A DNA stretch of 64,000 nt, taken from the NCBI RefSeq assembly GCF_006715005.1, contig NZ_VFMJ01000001.1:2604001-2668000 (forward strand), given 5' to 3'. Position numbers and translations under genes: made by a program. The notes under the pieces were generated by a model. It was not told the DNA's origin. It ran no database searches and saw only the letters and a list, made by a program, of their open reading frames with translations. Shown here piece after piece: positions 7,205 through 17,403 of the stretch (position 1 is its first letter; each line of letters opens with the position of its first letter). The DNA is from Serratia marcescens. GTDB lineage: Bacteria; Pseudomonadota; Gammaproteobacteria; Enterobacterales; Enterobacteriaceae.

Positions 7205-8847
7205 TTCGTGGCCTTCTTCGGCTGAGGGTCAGTGCTGCCGGCGGCTTCAAACACCAGCGCGTTGCTCTTCTCATTCAGGGTGCGCAGCACCGGCTGCAGC
7301 TCACGCAACACCTGGTCGAGGCGCTGCATGTCGCCCACCATCTTGTTGTAAGCCGGTGAACCAGGCTGGAACCCTTTCATGCTGCGGTTCAGCTCCAGCA
7401 GCGTTTTCTGCATGTCCTGCGGCAGCGCCTGCATCTCTTTGCTGGCGATGATGTCGTTCAACGACTTCATGGTCTGCTGCGTCGACTTCATGGTTTTCTG
7501 GCTTTCCGCCAGCGTCTTGGTCGCCTCGTTGATCATCGGATTGATCGGCATCGCGTTGATCTTGTCCAGCGTCTGCATCAGTTTCTGCTGGATCTGCGCC
7601 AGCCCGCCGCTGGTGGTCGGCATCAGCGGATAACCGAACAGCTCACGCGGCCCTTTCCACGGTTTCTCCTGCGGGTAGAAGTCGAGATCGATATACAGCG
7701 AACCGGTCAGCAGGTTGGCGGACTTCATCGAGGCGCGCATACCGCGCGATTCCGCGTCCTTCAAATGCCCTTCGATATCGAAATTGCCGCCCAGCTGTTT
7801 CTGGAAGCGATCCGGCTCGATGCGGATCAGCACCGGAATGCGGTAATCGTTATCCAGACGCTGTGCCATGCCGTCTTTATAGAACGGCACCTGCGCTACC
7901 GTGCCCAGGCGGATGCCGCGGAACTCGACCGGCGCGCCCGGCTGCAGGCCGCGTACCGAATCAGAGAAGAACAGCAGGTAGTCCTTATGCACGGTATACA
8001 GCGAATCCTGCGTGCTGCGCTGGTTGTCGAACAGCTGGTACTCCGCCTTCTCTTTCGCCAGTTCGCCGCGATCCCAGCCGTCCGGTACGTCGAAGCTGAC
8101 GCCGCCGCTGAACAAGGTAGTCAGCGACCCCATTTCAACCCGCATCCCTTGCGCCGACATGTCGAACGCCACGCCGCTGTCTTTCCAGAAGCGTACGTTG
8201 GTGGTGACCAACTGGTCGTAAGGCGCGGTAATGAACAGCTGATAGCGCATGGCGCGTTCTTTCGGATCGAAGTAGCTGGTCTCTACCGACCCGACGCGAT
8301 AGCCGCGGAACAGCACCGGATCGCCGGCGTTGAGCTGGCCCGATTTCTCGCTGTCCAGCACGATGCGCAGCCCTTTGGCATCCGGGGAAGCCAGCGGCGG
8401 CGCGTCGAGCAACTGATAGTTGTCTTTGCCGTCTTTGCCCTTGCTACCGGGCTGCAGTTCGATATAGGCGCCGGAGAGCAGCGTCCCCAGCCCGGAAACG
8501 CCTTCACGGCCGATCTGCGGCTTCACCACCCAGAAGGCGGAGTCCTGACGCAGCAATTTCTCCATGCCGGAATTGAGGCGCGCCTGCACCATCACCTTGC
8601 TCAGATCATCGCTCAGCGTGACGGTTTCCACCACGCCGACGTCTACACTGCGGCTTTTGATTTTGGTTTTACCCGCTTCCAGCCCCTCCGCCGTCGTGGT
8701 GACCAGCGTCACCACCGGCCCCTGATGGCTGAAGTGGTAAAACAGGATCCAGGCGCCGATCAGCGCGGTCACGATGGGAATGATCCACACCGGCGACCAG
8801 CGTTTGATCTTCTCAACGTCTGCGACGCTATGATTATTTTCCGTCAC
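7201..8847 (-). CDS. pqiB: Intermembrane transport protein PqiB (triple MCE domain)
   Basis: 548 residues from the GTG at 8847, which has AAGGAG 7 nt upstream; a GTG at 8874 is in frame but has no ribosome site. The chosen length agrees with the 546-residue E. coli protein. One N-terminal membrane helix (SPVWIIPIVTALIGAWILFYHF) is followed by three MCE domains (about residues 40-400) and a long C-terminal helical region that forms the periplasmic needle. It works with the membrane protein PqiA and the lipoprotein PqiC in lipid trafficking across the periplasm. In E. coli the operon belongs to the SoxRS paraquat response; no soxbox was identified here. Confidence 0.95.
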   Translation of the reverse strand: MTENNHSVADVEKIKRWSPVWIIPIVTALIGAWILFYHFSHQGPVVTLVTTTAEGLEAGKTKIKSRSVDVGVVETVTLSDDLSKVMVQARLNSGMEKLLRQDSAFWVVKPQIGREGVSGLGTLLSGAYIELQPGSKGKDGKDNYQLLDAPPLASPDAKGLRIVLDSEKSGQLNAGDPVLFRGYRVGSVETSYFDPKERAMRYQLFITAPYDQLVTTNVRFWKDSGVAFDMSAQGMRVEMGSLTTLFSGGVSFDVPDGWDRGELAKEKAEYQLFDNQRSTQDSLYTVHKDYLLFFSDSVRGLQPGAPVEFRGIRLGTVAQVPFYKDGMAQRLDNDYRIPVLIRIEPDRFQKQLGGNFDIEGHLKDAESRGMRASMKSANLLTGSLYIDLDFYPQEKPWKGPRELFGYPLMPTTSGGLAQIQQKLMQTLDKINAMPINPMINEATKTLAESQKTMKSTQQTMKSLNDIIASKEMQALPQDMQKTLLELNRSMKGFQPGSPAYNKMVGDMQRLDQVLRELQPVLRTLNEKSNALVFEAAGSTDPQPKKATK

Positions 8848-10150
8848 CTTGCGGCTCCTTGTTGATTGTTTCACTTGCGCGATCCCAGGTCAGCCGGGGA
8901 TCAAATGTCATGGCGGCGAACATGGTGAGGATCACCACCAGCGCGAACAGCACGGCGCCCGTCGCGGGGTAAATGCTCATCAACTGCCCCATTCGCACCA
9001 GCGCCGACAATACGGCGATCACAAACACGTCGATCATTGACCAGCGGCCAACGAACTCGACCACTTCATAAATCAGGTGCATGCGCTCGCTGTCGGCGCG
9101 CGGTTTCTTCCTGCCGTTGGCGTCCCAGCACAGCCAGCCGATCGCCAGCATTTTCAGCGACGGCACCATGATACTGGCGATGAAAATCACCATCGCCACC
9201 GGATAAGAGCCGTCCCCCCACAGCAGGATCACCCCCGCCATGATGGTGGAGTTCATTTTGTTACCCAGCGCCTCGGTCACCATGATGGGCATCAGGTTGG
9301 CCGGGATATACAGCATGATGGAGGTCACCAGCAGCGCCAGCGTCCATTGCAAGCTGTGGCGGCGACGCACGTAGCCGTTGGTGTGGCAGCGCGGGCAGCG
9401 CACCTGGTTAGCCGGCAAGATCGCCGTGCAGCAGGCGCAGGAGCGCACGCCCTGTCGCATGCCGGTGCGCCCCACCGTCAGCGGGCGATCGAGACGCGGC
9501 GCCGGTTCGATGTCCTGCCACAGCCAGCGCCGATCCACGCATTGAAAAGCGCGCACCTGCAGCAGGCAGAACAGGCAATAAGGCACGAAGCTGCTGCCGA
9601 TACCGATATCGCCATAAGCCATCAGCTTGACGAAGCTGACCAGCACCCCGGCGAGGAAAATTTCCACCATGCACCAGGTTTTGAACTGGAACAGCACCCG
9701 GGCCATCCACTCTTTGAGCCCCAGCGGCAAGCGCACTTTGGCGCACAGCAGAATGATCGCCAGCATGCAAAACGCCGGGATCAGCTGCACGAACACCATA
9801 AACAGCGTGGCCATGCTGGCGTAGTCTTCCGCCACCATGACTTCCGGGATTTGAATCAGCCGGATTTCATTGCCGAGACCGGCGACACGCATATTGATAA
9901 ACGGGAAAATGTTGGCCAGCACCAGCATGAACAAGGCACTGAGCGCGTAACCGATCGGCCGCTTGCGCGGTTCGTCCCAGCGGGCGCTGAGCGTGGTTTT
10001 GCAGCGCGGGCATACCGCTTTGCTGCCATAGGCCAGCGGCGGTAGCGCCACCAGCATGTCGCATTGCGGGCACAGCATCAGGTTATCCTGCTGCTCCGCC
10101 GAAGGTGCGGAATGACTATGCTGCTGATGATTGTTGTGGGAACACACCAT
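8834..10150 (-). CDS. pqiA: Intermembrane transport membrane protein PqiA
   Basis: 438 residues. The ATG at 10150 is chosen over an upstream TTG because GAGGAGG lies directly before it. Two LetA/PqiA modules are visible. Each begins with a zinc ribbon (CPQC...CPRC near residue 30-55 and CACC...CPRC near residue 220-240) followed by four membrane helices. The protein sits in the inner membrane and feeds lipid to or from PqiB. Its stop overlaps the pqiB start by 14 bases. First gene of pqiABC, 73 bases downstream of uup on the opposite-facing side. Confidence 0.95.
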   Translation of the reverse strand: MVCSHNNHQQHSHSAPSAEQQDNLMLCPQCDMLVALPPLAYGSKAVCPRCKTTLSARWDEPRKRPIGYALSALFMLVLANIFPFINMRVAGLGNEIRLIQIPEVMVAEDYASMATLFMVFVQLIPAFCMLAIILLCAKVRLPLGLKEWMARVLFQFKTWCMVEIFLAGVLVSFVKLMAYGDIGIGSSFVPYCLFCLLQVRAFQCVDRRWLWQDIEPAPRLDRPLTVGRTGMRQGVRSCACCTAILPANQVRCPRCHTNGYVRRRHSLQWTLALLVTSIMLYIPANLMPIMVTEALGNKMNSTIMAGVILLWGDGSYPVAMVIFIASIMVPSLKMLAIGWLCWDANGRKKPRADSERMHLIYEVVEFVGRWSMIDVFVIAVLSALVRMGQLMSIYPATGAVLFALVVILTMFAAMTFDPRLTWDRASETINKEPQGDGK

Positions 10151-10223
10151 ATTCCTCCTCAATAACGTTGCTCACCGGCACGTCGATACCGCCCGCAGCA
10201 GCGCGCGGGCGGTATCGCAACGG

Positions 10224-12128
10224 TCAGCCGTTTTTCATCGCTTCCAGCTCTTCCCAACGGGCGAAGGCCTGCTCGAGCGCCTGCTCGGCGTTAGCCAGCG
10301 CCGTCAGCACTTGTTGCGTTTCGCTGTGCGGCCGCGTGAAGAAGTCGGCATCGCTCATTTGCGCCTGCAACGCTTCGATTTCCGCCTCCAGCTGTTCGAG
10401 CCGCTGCGGCAACTGTTCCAGTTCGCGCAGCAGGTTGTAACTCAGCTTCGCCGCCGCTTTCTTCGGCTGTTCGGCCTTTTTCTCCGCCGCCGGTTTGCTC
10501 GCGCTCGGCGCCGCCTGACGAATCGGTTTCGCCGTGGCGCGCTGGTGATGCGCATCGTAGTAACCGCCGACGAAGGCGTTGATCACGCCATTGCCTTCGA
10601 AGATCCAGCACTCGGTCACCGAGTTGTCGACGAACTGACGATCGTGGCTGACCAGCAGCACGGTGCCCTGATAGCCGTCGATCAGCTCTTCCAGCAACTC
10701 CAGCGTTTCGACGTCGAGATCGTTGGTTGGTTCATCGAGGATCAGCAGATTGCTCGGTTTCAGAAACAGCTTAGCCAACAGCAGGCGGTTACGCTCACCG
10801 CCCGACAGCGCCTTCACCGGCGTCATCGCACGTTTCGGGTGGAACAGGAAGTCCTGCAGGTAGCCCAACACATGGCGAGGGCGGCCGTTGACCATTACTT
10901 CCTGTTTGCCTTCCGCCAGGTTGTCCATCACCGTGCGCTCCGGATCGAGATCGGCGCGGTGCTGGTCGAAATAAGCCACTTCCAGTTTGGTGCCGCAGTG
11001 CACGCGGCCGCTGTCGGCTTTCAGCTGACCGAGCATCAGTTTCAGCAGCGTGGTTTTGCCACAGCCGTTCGGCCCCACCAGCGCAATCTTGTCGCCGCGC
11101 TGCACCTGAGCGGAGAAACCGCGCACCAATACTTTTTCGCCAACCTGATAATTGACGTCTTCCAGCTCGAATACGATTTTGCCGGAGCGGGTCGCCTCTT
11201 CCACCTGCATCTTGGCGGTGCCCATCACTTCACGGCGCTCTGAACGCTCGACGCGCAGCGCCTTCAGCGCGCGCACGCGGCCCTCGTTACGGGTACGGCG
11301 CGCTTTGATGCCCTGACGGATCCAGACCTCTTCCTGCGCCAGTTTGCGATCGAACTCGGCGTTTTGCAGCTCTTCCACCCGCAGCGCTTCTTCTTTGCTC
11401 TGCAGATACAGATCGTAGTTGCCCGGCCAGGAAACCAGTTTACCGCGATCCAGATCGACGATGCGCGTCGCCATGTTGCGGATAAACGAACGGTCGTGCG
11501 AGATGAAGACGATGCTGCCGTCGAACTCTTTCAGGAAACCTTCCAGCCAGTCGATGGTTTCGATATCCAGGTGGTTGGTCGGTTCGTCGAGCAGCAGCAC
11601 GCGCGGCGAGCTCACCAGCGCGCGGCCCAGCGCCGCTTTACGCAGCCAGCCGCCGGACAGCGAGGAAAGTTCTGCGTCGCCGTTCAGCCCCAGCTGCAGC
11701 AGCACTTCGCTGATGCGGCTGTCGAGCTGCCAGAGCCCCTGGTGGTCGAGGATCTCCATGATTTGCGCCATGCGCGCCAGGTTTTTCTCGCTCGGATCGC
11801 TCTCCACCAGGTGGGAAATCGCATGATACGCCTTCAGGTGTTCCGCCTGCTCCGCGACGCCTTCGGCCACGAAGTCGAACACGCTACCGCCGATATTGCG
11901 CGGCGGATCCTGTTGCAGGCGCGCCACGATCAGATCCTGTTCGTAGATCACCCGGCCGTCGTCCAGCGGGATCTCTTTGCCGAGGATCTTCAGCAGCGTG
12001 GACTTACCGGCGCCGTTGCGCCCGACCAGACACACGCGCTCGTTGTCTTCGATATGAATTTCGGTGTTGTCTAAAAGCGGCGCATCGCTGAAAGAAAGCC
12101 AGGCGCCGGACATGCTGATTAACGACAT
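10224..12128 (-). CDS. uup: ABC-F ATPase Uup
   Basis: 634 residues. Two ATP-binding cassettes are complete: Walker A GRNGAGKST (about residue 36) and GPNGCGKTT (about 352), with signatures LSGGWLRK and LSGGERNR and Walker B motifs LLLDEPTNHLD and LILDEPTNDLD. An inter-domain linker and a C-terminal coiled coil rich in Glu/Gln/Ala follow; the latter binds DNA in E. coli Uup. ABC-F proteins act on ribosomes, and Uup is also linked to branched DNA intermediates and transposon excision. It starts 5 bases after the rlmKL stop, so the two are probably co-transcribed. Confidence 0.95.
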   Translation of the reverse strand: MSLISMSGAWLSFSDAPLLDNTEIHIEDNERVCLVGRNGAGKSTLLKILGKEIPLDDGRVIYEQDLIVARLQQDPPRNIGGSVFDFVAEGVAEQAEHLKAYHAISHLVESDPSEKNLARMAQIMEILDHQGLWQLDSRISEVLLQLGLNGDAELSSLSGGWLRKAALGRALVSSPRVLLLDEPTNHLDIETIDWLEGFLKEFDGSIVFISHDRSFIRNMATRIVDLDRGKLVSWPGNYDLYLQSKEEALRVEELQNAEFDRKLAQEEVWIRQGIKARRTRNEGRVRALKALRVERSERREVMGTAKMQVEEATRSGKIVFELEDVNYQVGEKVLVRGFSAQVQRGDKIALVGPNGCGKTTLLKLMLGQLKADSGRVHCGTKLEVAYFDQHRADLDPERTVMDNLAEGKQEVMVNGRPRHVLGYLQDFLFHPKRAMTPVKALSGGERNRLLLAKLFLKPSNLLILDEPTNDLDVETLELLEELIDGYQGTVLLVSHDRQFVDNSVTECWIFEGNGVINAFVGGYYDAHHQRATAKPIRQAAPSASKPAAEKKAEQPKKAAAKLSYNLLRELEQLPQRLEQLEAEIEALQAQMSDADFFTRPHSETQQVLTALANAEQALEQAFARWEELEAMKNG

Positions 12129-12133
12129 AGTAA

Positions 12134-14260
12134 TTATTTTCCTTCGCCGGCGTGAGTCACCAGCCAGCAGTTGTGGATCTGACGGTTACGGGCAAAGTCC
12201 TGCGACAGCGTCTTGGCGGTGATCTCTTTCGCCTCCAGGCCCAGCGCGCTCAGCCCTGCCATATCCATTTGGAAACCGCGCTTGTTGTTCGAGAACATGA
12301 TGGTTCCGTTGCGGCGCAGCAACCGTTTCAAATCTTTCATCAGCGCCAGATGATCGCGCTGCACGTCAAAAGTGTTCTCCATCCGCTTGGAGTTGGAGAA
12401 GGTCGGCGGATCGATGAAGATCACGTCGAACTGTTCGTTGGCGTTGCTCAACCACGACAGGCAGTCGGCCTGGATCAGCCGGTGCTGGCGGCCGGTCAGG
12501 CCGTTGGCGCGCAGGTTCTTCTCCGCCCATTCCAGATAGGTACGCGACATGTCCACCGTGGTGGTGCTGCGCGCGCCGCCCAGCCCGGCGTGCACGCTGG
12601 CGGTGCCGGTATAGGCGAACAGGTTGAGGAAGTCCTTGCCGTTGCTCATCTCGCCCAGCATACGGCGCGCGATGCGGTGATCGAGGAACAGGCCGGTATC
12701 GAGATAGTCGGTCAGATTGACCCACAGCTTGGCGTTATACTCTTCCACCAGCAGGAACTCGCCTTTCTGCGCCAGTTTCTCGTACTGGTTTTTGCCCTTC
12801 TGCCGCTCGCGCGTTTTCAGGATCAGCTGATTCGACGGTAATTCCAGCACCGCCAGCGTCGCGTTGATCACATCGAACAGGCGCTGACGCGCTTTTTGCG
12901 CATCGACGGTTTTCGGCGGCGCATACTCCTGCACCACCACCTTGCTGCCGTAGCGGTCCACCGCGACGTTGTATTCTGGCAGATCGGCATCGTACAGGCG
13001 GTAGCATTCAATGCCCTGCTGTTTCGCCCACTTGTCGAGCTTCTTCAAGTTCTTGCGCAGACGGTTGGCGAAATCTTCCGCCACCTGCACGCCGCCGGTA
13101 GCGGTACCGGCCGGGTTCGCCGCCAGCTGATAGTTTTTCTGCACGCACTCCAGCGGGCCGTTCTTCGCCTTGAACTGGCGCTCGGCGCGCAGCTGCAGAC
13201 AGCTCAACAGCTCCGGCGAGGCGCTGAACAGCGAAAGCTGCCAGCCGCCGAAGGCGCTTTTCATCACGCGGCCCAGCATGTTGTGCAGCGCGATCAGCGC
13301 CGGTTCGCTTTCCAGACGCTCACCGTACGGCGGGTTGCTGATCACGGTGCCGTGCGGGCCTTCCGGCAGCGGATTGGTCAAGCGCGCCACGTCACCGACG
13401 TTGAAGGTGATCAGCTCGGCGACGCCGGCGCGGCGGGCGTTGCCGCGCGCCATCTCAATCACCCGGCGATCGATATCGGAGCCGAAGAAGCGAGAGGCGG
13501 TTTCCTGCAGGCCGCGGCGTGCGCGCACCTGCGCTTCGGTGGTGACTTCACGCCACAGTTCGGCGTTGTGGCCGTTCCAGGCGCTAAAGCCCCAGTGTTG
13601 GCGGTGCAGGCCCGGCGCACGATCGGCGGCGATCATCGCCGCTTCGATCAAGAGCGTGCCGGAGCCGCACATCGGATCGAGCATCGGCGTGCCCGGCTGC
13701 CAGCCGGAACGCAGCACGATGGCGGCCGCCAGGTTTTCCTTCAGCGGCGCCTGGCCGGTGAGATCGCGGTAGCCGCGCTGGTGCAGGCCTTCGCCGCTCA
13801 GATCGAGCGCCACGCTGGCCATATCGCGCTGCAGGAAGACGTTAACGCGAATATCCGGCTGCTGCTTGGCAACCGTTGGGCGTTGGTCAAGTTTACGGGT
13901 GAAGCTGTCGACGATGGCGTCTTTCACCTTCAGTGCGCCATATTGGCTGTTGCGGATCTCTTCGTTCACGCCGCTGAAATGCACGGCAAAGGTTTTATCC
14001 ACGCCAAAAATACTCGGCCAGTCGATCGCCTGCACCCCAAGGTACAGATCCAGATCGCTGTGCACGCGGAATTCGTTCAGCGGCAACAGAATGCGCGAAG
14101 CCAGGCGGCTCCACAGCAGGCTTTGGTACAGAAGACGATCGTCACCCTGAAAATGTACCCCACCCTGCACCACTTTGCAGTCGTGAGCGCCAAGCGCTTC
14201 CAGCTCGCTTTTTAACAGTTCTTCCAATCCACGCGCCGTGCTGGCAAACAGAGAGTTCAT
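12134..14260 (-). CDS. rlmL: Bifunctional 23S rRNA methyltransferase RlmKL
   Basis: 708 residues from the ATG at 14260, where the family start [16 protein letters not shown] lies; the longer open frame upstream is not coding. An N-terminal THUMP domain is followed by the RlmL methyltransferase (m2G2445; SNPPYGERL motif) and then the RlmK methyltransferase (m7G2069; [11 protein letters not shown]). The two activities modify 23S rRNA during 50S assembly. Its promoter is divergent from ycbX, and uup follows closely. Confidence 0.95.
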   Translation of the reverse strand: MNSLFASTARGLEELLKSELEALGAHDCKVVQGGVHFQGDDRLLYQSLLWSRLASRILLPLNEFRVHSDLDLYLGVQAIDWPSIFGVDKTFAVHFSGVNEEIRNSQYGALKVKDAIVDSFTRKLDQRPTVAKQQPDIRVNVFLQRDMASVALDLSGEGLHQRGYRDLTGQAPLKENLAAAIVLRSGWQPGTPMLDPMCGSGTLLIEAAMIAADRAPGLHRQHWGFSAWNGHNAELWREVTTEAQVRARRGLQETASRFFGSDIDRRVIEMARGNARRAGVAELITFNVGDVARLTNPLPEGPHGTVISNPPYGERLESEPALIALHNMLGRVMKSAFGGWQLSLFSASPELLSCLQLRAERQFKAKNGPLECVQKNYQLAANPAGTATGGVQVAEDFANRLRKNLKKLDKWAKQQGIECYRLYDADLPEYNVAVDRYGSKVVVQEYAPPKTVDAQKARQRLFDVINATLAVLELPSNQLILKTRERQKGKNQYEKLAQKGEFLLVEEYNAKLWVNLTDYLDTGLFLDHRIARRMLGEMSNGKDFLNLFAYTGTASVHAGLGGARSTTTVDMSRTYLEWAEKNLRANGLTGRQHRLIQADCLSWLSNANEQFDVIFIDPPTFSNSKRMENTFDVQRDHLALMKDLKRLLRRNGTIMFSNNKRGFQMDMAGLSALGLEAKEITAKTLSQDFARNRQIHNCWLVTHAGEGK

Positions 14261-14294
14261 ATCGTACTTATCACCAAAAAGAAAATTGTTGCGC

Positions 14295-14322
14295 ATTATA
14301 GCTAATCCGCACCGCTTGTCAT
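14295..14322 (-). promoter_or_regulatory. rlmKL promoter (divergent with ycbX)
   Basis: On the minus strand: -35 ATGACA (14322-14317), 16-bp spacer, -10 TATAAT (14300-14295). A plus-strand candidate for ycbX (TTGTCA 14316-14321, TATTTA 14338-14343) overlaps the same -35 region, so the two polymerase sites may compete. Confidence 0.65.
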
Positions 14323-14363
14323 AAAGTTGCTCCCTTCTATTTAATAATCGCACGGAGATAAGG

Positions 14364-15467
14364 GTGATCACGCTTTCCAGACTCTACGTCCATCCGGTTA
14401 AATCACTGCGCGGTCTGCAGCTTTCTTACGCCCAGGTCGGCAGCAGCGGTCTGGCCTTCGACCGCAACTTTATGATCACCGAGCCGGATGGCACCTTTAT
14501 TACCGCGCGCCAATACCCGCAGATGGTGCTGTTCACGCCGGCGCTGCTGCCGGACGGGCTATTCCTGACCGCACCGGACGGCGAAAGCGCTGCCATTCGC
14601 TTCAGCGACTTCGCCGCCGCGCCGCAGCCGACCGAGGTATGGGGCAACCATTTCACCGCGCTGATCGCGCCGGATGAGATCAACCGCTGGCTGAGCGGCT
14701 ATTTCCAGCGTGACGTACAGCTGCGCTGGCTGGGGCCGGAGTTGACCCGCCGGGTGAAGAAGCACCCCGAAATCCCGCTGACGTTTGCCGACGGCTATCC
14801 TTATTTGCTGATTAACCAGGCTTCGTTCAACGATCTGCAGCAGCGTTGCCCCGGCAGCATCAAGCTGGAGCAGTTCCGCCCCAATCTGGTGGTGAGCGGC
14901 GCAACCGCCTGGGCCGAGGACGGCTGGCAGGTGATCCGCGTCGGCGACGTCATGTTCGATCTGGTGAAACCCTGCAGCCGCTGCGTGCTCACCACCGTCA
15001 GCACCGAGCGCGGCCGCAAGCACCCGAGCGGCGAACCGCTGAGCACGCTGCAAAAATTCCGTTCCGCCGACAACGGCGACATCGATTTTGGCCAGAATAT
15101 GATCGCGCGTAACAGCGGCATCATTCGCGTGGGCGATACGGTGGAAGTGCTGTCGACCAAGCCGCCGCGCCCTTATGGCGCCGGGAAAGTGGTGGAGAGC
15201 GTGCAAGCGCCGCAAGACAGCGAGCACAGCGTCACTATCGAATACGAAGGAAAGGTGTTTACCGGCAACAACCAGCAGATCCTGCTCGAACAGCTGGAAC
15301 AGCAAGGCATTCGCGTCCCTTACTCCTGCCGCGCCGGGATTTGCGGCAGCTGCCGCATTACGTTGCTGAGCGGTGACGTCGCGCCCCTGAAGAAAAGCGC
15401 GCTGGGCGACAACGGCACCATCCTGTGCTGCAGCTGCATCCCGAAAAGTGATTTGACGTTGGCGTAA
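14364..15467 (+). CDS. ycbX: MOSC-domain molybdenum oxidoreductase with C-terminal ferredoxin, YcbX
   Basis: 367 residues starting at a GTG preceded by GGAG. Residues 1-270 are MOSC_N plus MOSC, with the putative molybdenum-coordinating cysteine in VKPCSRC. Residues 285-367 are a plant-type 2Fe-2S ferredoxin ([11 protein letters not shown] and LCCSC). In E. coli, YcbX detoxifies N-hydroxylated bases and analogues such as 6-hydroxylaminopurine, with electrons from CysJ. The sulfonate operon downstream also uses reduced flavin chemistry, but no direct link is implied. Confidence 0.94.
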   Translation: MITLSRLYVHPVKSLRGLQLSYAQVGSSGLAFDRNFMITEPDGTFITARQYPQMVLFTPALLPDGLFLTAPDGESAAIRFSDFAAAPQPTEVWGNHFTALIAPDEINRWLSGYFQRDVQLRWLGPELTRRVKKHPEIPLTFADGYPYLLINQASFNDLQQRCPGSIKLEQFRPNLVVSGATAWAEDGWQVIRVGDVMFDLVKPCSRCVLTTVSTERGRKHPSGEPLSTLQKFRSADNGDIDFGQNMIARNSGIIRVGDTVEVLSTKPPRPYGAGKVVESVQAPQDSEHSVTIEYEGKVFTGNNQQILLEQLEQQGIRVPYSCRAGICGSCRITLLSGDVAPLKKSALGDNGTILCCSCIPKSDLTLA

Positions 15468-15473
15468 TCCGCC

Positions 15474-16022
15474 TTATACCGCCCTGTCGTAAGCCGGGGC
15501 GGCGCTTTCATCCTGCGCGCAGGGTTTCAACCGATCGTGCATCACCTTGATGGCATCGCCCAATACCATGGTGCGGCCGGCGACCGTCAGCTGATTTTGC
15601 GCCAGCAGGCACAGGCTGGCGTTATCCCCGGCCTCTACCACCAGTAAGCGCGCTTCTGCGCCGCTTTCCATCACTTTCACCGCCGCCAGCTCGCCGTTTT
15701 TCGGCTGCAACGGGTAGTGTTGCTGCGAGAAATGCCAGCTCTTTGGCATCAGCGGTTTCAGGAAGCGGTAGGCGACCAGCGCATTCAACACCAGCTCGGC
15801 CCGCTGTTCATGGCTAAGCTTGACCTGTTTGCACTGTTCTTCATAAGTGAAATAAAGGGCGGCGTCATCCACGCAAAAAGCACATTCATCAAAGGCGTCC
15901 GGCGTTAACATTTTGGCCGGGAAACGTGAACGGAAGATCATACCATTAGCTAAATCCAGCATTAGCCGATCGTGTTCGGCATCAAAATACCAACGCCAAT
16001 TATCGTCAGGTTTTATCTTCAT
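15474..16022 (-). CDS. zapC: Cell division protein ZapC
   Basis: 182 residues from the ATG at 16022, which has AAGGA upstream and gives the family start [19 protein letters not shown]. ZapC binds FtsZ in the cytoplasm and stabilises protofilament bundles. It is downstream of pyrD on the same strand and convergent with ycbX (6-base gap). An imperfectly terminating hairpin lies between pyrD and zapC, so part of its expression may be read-through. Confidence 0.94.
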   Translation of the reverse strand: MKIKPDDNWRWYFDAEHDRLMLDLANGMIFRSRFPAKMLTPDAFDECAFCVDDAALYFTYEEQCKQVKLSHEQRAELVLNALVAYRFLKPLMPKSWHFSQQHYPLQPKNGELAAVKVMESGAEARLLVVEAGDNASLCLLAQNQLTVAGRTMVLGDAIKVMHDRLKPCAQDESAAPAYDRAV

Positions 16023-16073
16023 TTCGTATCCTTCTCGCTGCCTATGCCAACACCGCACTCACCCTAAAAGGCG

Positions 16074-16092
16074 ATTTTATCACCGATAAAAT
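16074..16092. promoter_or_regulatory. 19-bp palindrome upstream of zapC
   Basis: ATTTTATC-ACC-GATAAAAT, with perfect 8-bp arms, begins 52 bases before the zapC start codon. It could be an operator or a leader hairpin. I do not recognise the factor. Confidence 0.4.
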
Positions 16093-16152
16093 AGCTTAAA
16101 CATCGGATAATTCCGCGAACGATATTTATGCTAACGAACAAAATATAGACGA

Positions 16153-16177
16153 GCCGGGGGCAGAAATAAACCCCCGG
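16153..16177 (-). terminator. Hairpin after pyrD, weak terminator
   Basis: CCGGGGG/CCCCCGG arms with an 11-base loop lie 20 bases after the pyrD stop. No immediate U-tract follows (CTCGTCTATATTTTG), so termination is probably partial. Confidence 0.45.
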
Positions 16178-16198
16178 AATAAAATGAGAGGAAAAATA

Positions 16199-17209
16199 TT
16201 AGATATGGGTAACGATATCTTTAATCAAACGCGGGCCGTGATAGATAAATCCGGAATAAATTTGCAGCAGGCTCGCGCCGGCCTCCATTTTTTCGCGTGC
16301 CGCCGTCAGCGAATCGATGCCGCCCACGCCGATAATCGGCAGGCGCCCTTGCAGTTCAGTGGAGAGACGACGGATCACTTCGGTGCTGCGTGATTGCAAC
16401 GGACGCCCGCTTAACCCGCCCGCTTGTTCGCAGTAATTTAACCCCTGGATCAATTTTCGATCCAACGTGGTATTGGTGGCGATCACGCCGTCGATATTAT
16501 GCCGCACCAGGCTGTCGGCAATTTGGATCAATTCTTCTTCTGAAAGATCCGGCGCGATCTTTACCGCCACCGGCACATATTTGTGATGGCGCGCATGTAA
16601 TTCCTGCTGCTTATTTTTAATCGCAGCCAAAAGATCGTCCAGCGCTTCACCATACTGTAAGGATCGTAACCCCGGCGTATTCGGTGAAGAGATGTTAATC
16701 GCGATATAACCGGCATACGGATAAACTTTATCCATGCAGATCAAATAATCGTCTTTACCCTGTTCAACCGGGGTGTCTTTATTCTTGCCGATATTGATCC
16801 CAAGAATGCCGCCAAAATGGGATTTCTTAACGTTTTCAACCAGATTGTCCACGCCGTGGTTATTGAACCCCATGCGGTTGATCAGGCCTTCCGCCTCAAC
16901 CACGCGGAACAAGCGCGGCTTGTCGTTGCCCGGCTGCGGGCGCGGCGTCACGGTGCCGACTTCCACATGGCCGAAGCCCATCGCGCCGAACGCATCGATA
17001 CACTCGCCGTTTTTATCCAGACCGGCGGCCAATCCCAGCGGGTTTTTAAACGACAGCCCCATGCAGCTGACCGGTTTGGTCGGCACGGACTGACGGACAA
17101 GAAACGCTAATGGGGTGCCGGTAATACGGCTGAGCTGACGAAAGGTCACTTCGTGCGCACGCTCCGGATCGAGCTGGAACAACGCTTTCCTGATGAGGGG
17201 GTAGTACAT
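16199..17209 (-). CDS. pyrD: Dihydroorotate dehydrogenase (quinone), class 2
   Basis: 336 residues from the ATG at 17209 (AGGAGAG upstream). Sequence [20 protein letters not shown] begins the membrane-associating N-terminal helices of class 2 enzymes. The TIM barrel carries [23 protein letters not shown] and the FMN-binding IGVGGI. The enzyme oxidises dihydroorotate to orotate with quinone at the inner membrane, step four of UMP synthesis. Upstream are a PurR-like box and the short hairpin leader that in E. coli makes expression respond to CTP/GTP by start-site switching. Confidence 0.97.
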   Translation of the reverse strand: MYYPLIRKALFQLDPERAHEVTFRQLSRITGTPLAFLVRQSVPTKPVSCMGLSFKNPLGLAAGLDKNGECIDAFGAMGFGHVEVGTVTPRPQPGNDKPRLFRVVEAEGLINRMGFNNHGVDNLVENVKKSHFGGILGINIGKNKDTPVEQGKDDYLICMDKVYPYAGYIAINISSPNTPGLRSLQYGEALDDLLAAIKNKQQELHARHHKYVPVAVKIAPDLSEEELIQIADSLVRHNIDGVIATNTTLDRKLIQGLNYCEQAGGLSGRPLQSRSTEVIRRLSTELQGRLPIIGVGGIDSLTAAREKMEAGASLLQIYSGFIYHGPRLIKDIVTHI

Positions 17210-17224
17210 GGACTCTCCTGATTT

Positions 17225-17252
17225 CCCGGTTGCAAACCGGGGGCGTATTATC
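17225..17252 (-). promoter_or_regulatory. pyrD -10 region and leader hairpin
   Basis: On the minus strand a -10 (TAATAC or overlapping GATAAT, 17252-17245) is followed by a C-run where transcription should start. The sequence from there is CCCGGTT-TGC-AACCGGG, a perfect 7-bp stem just before the Shine-Dalgarno. This reproduces the E. coli pyrD control, in which starting at C includes the hairpin and blocks translation while starting at G removes part of it. Confidence 0.7.
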
Positions 17253-17303
17253 CGGTATCCCCCGCCTAATTGGAATTGATTAAAGGCAAAAAAAGCCGTT
17301 TTT

Positions 17304-17319
17304 ACGCAATCGTTTTCCC
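17304..17319. promoter_or_regulatory. PurR-like operator of pyrD
   Basis: ACGCAATCGTTTTCCC differs from the degenerate PurR consensus (ANGCAANCGNTTNCNT) only at the last base. It lies about 60 bp upstream of the predicted pyrD transcription start; E. coli pyrD is also in the PurR regulon. Confidence 0.6.
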
Positions 17320-17403
17320 GCTTCACAGCCAAATCGGCGCCAATCCGCTTTTGCGCATATCCAAATCAAAAAATGAGATTTAAAAAACGCGCCCGGTTGC
17401 TGG

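Noticed and set aside
7765-8865. 366-codon plus-strand ORF opposite pqiB, and similar ones opposite pqiA, uup, rlmKL, pepN, mukF and aroA
   Set aside because: All lie within well-supported genes in the complementary frame and lack ribosome sites and recognisable domains.
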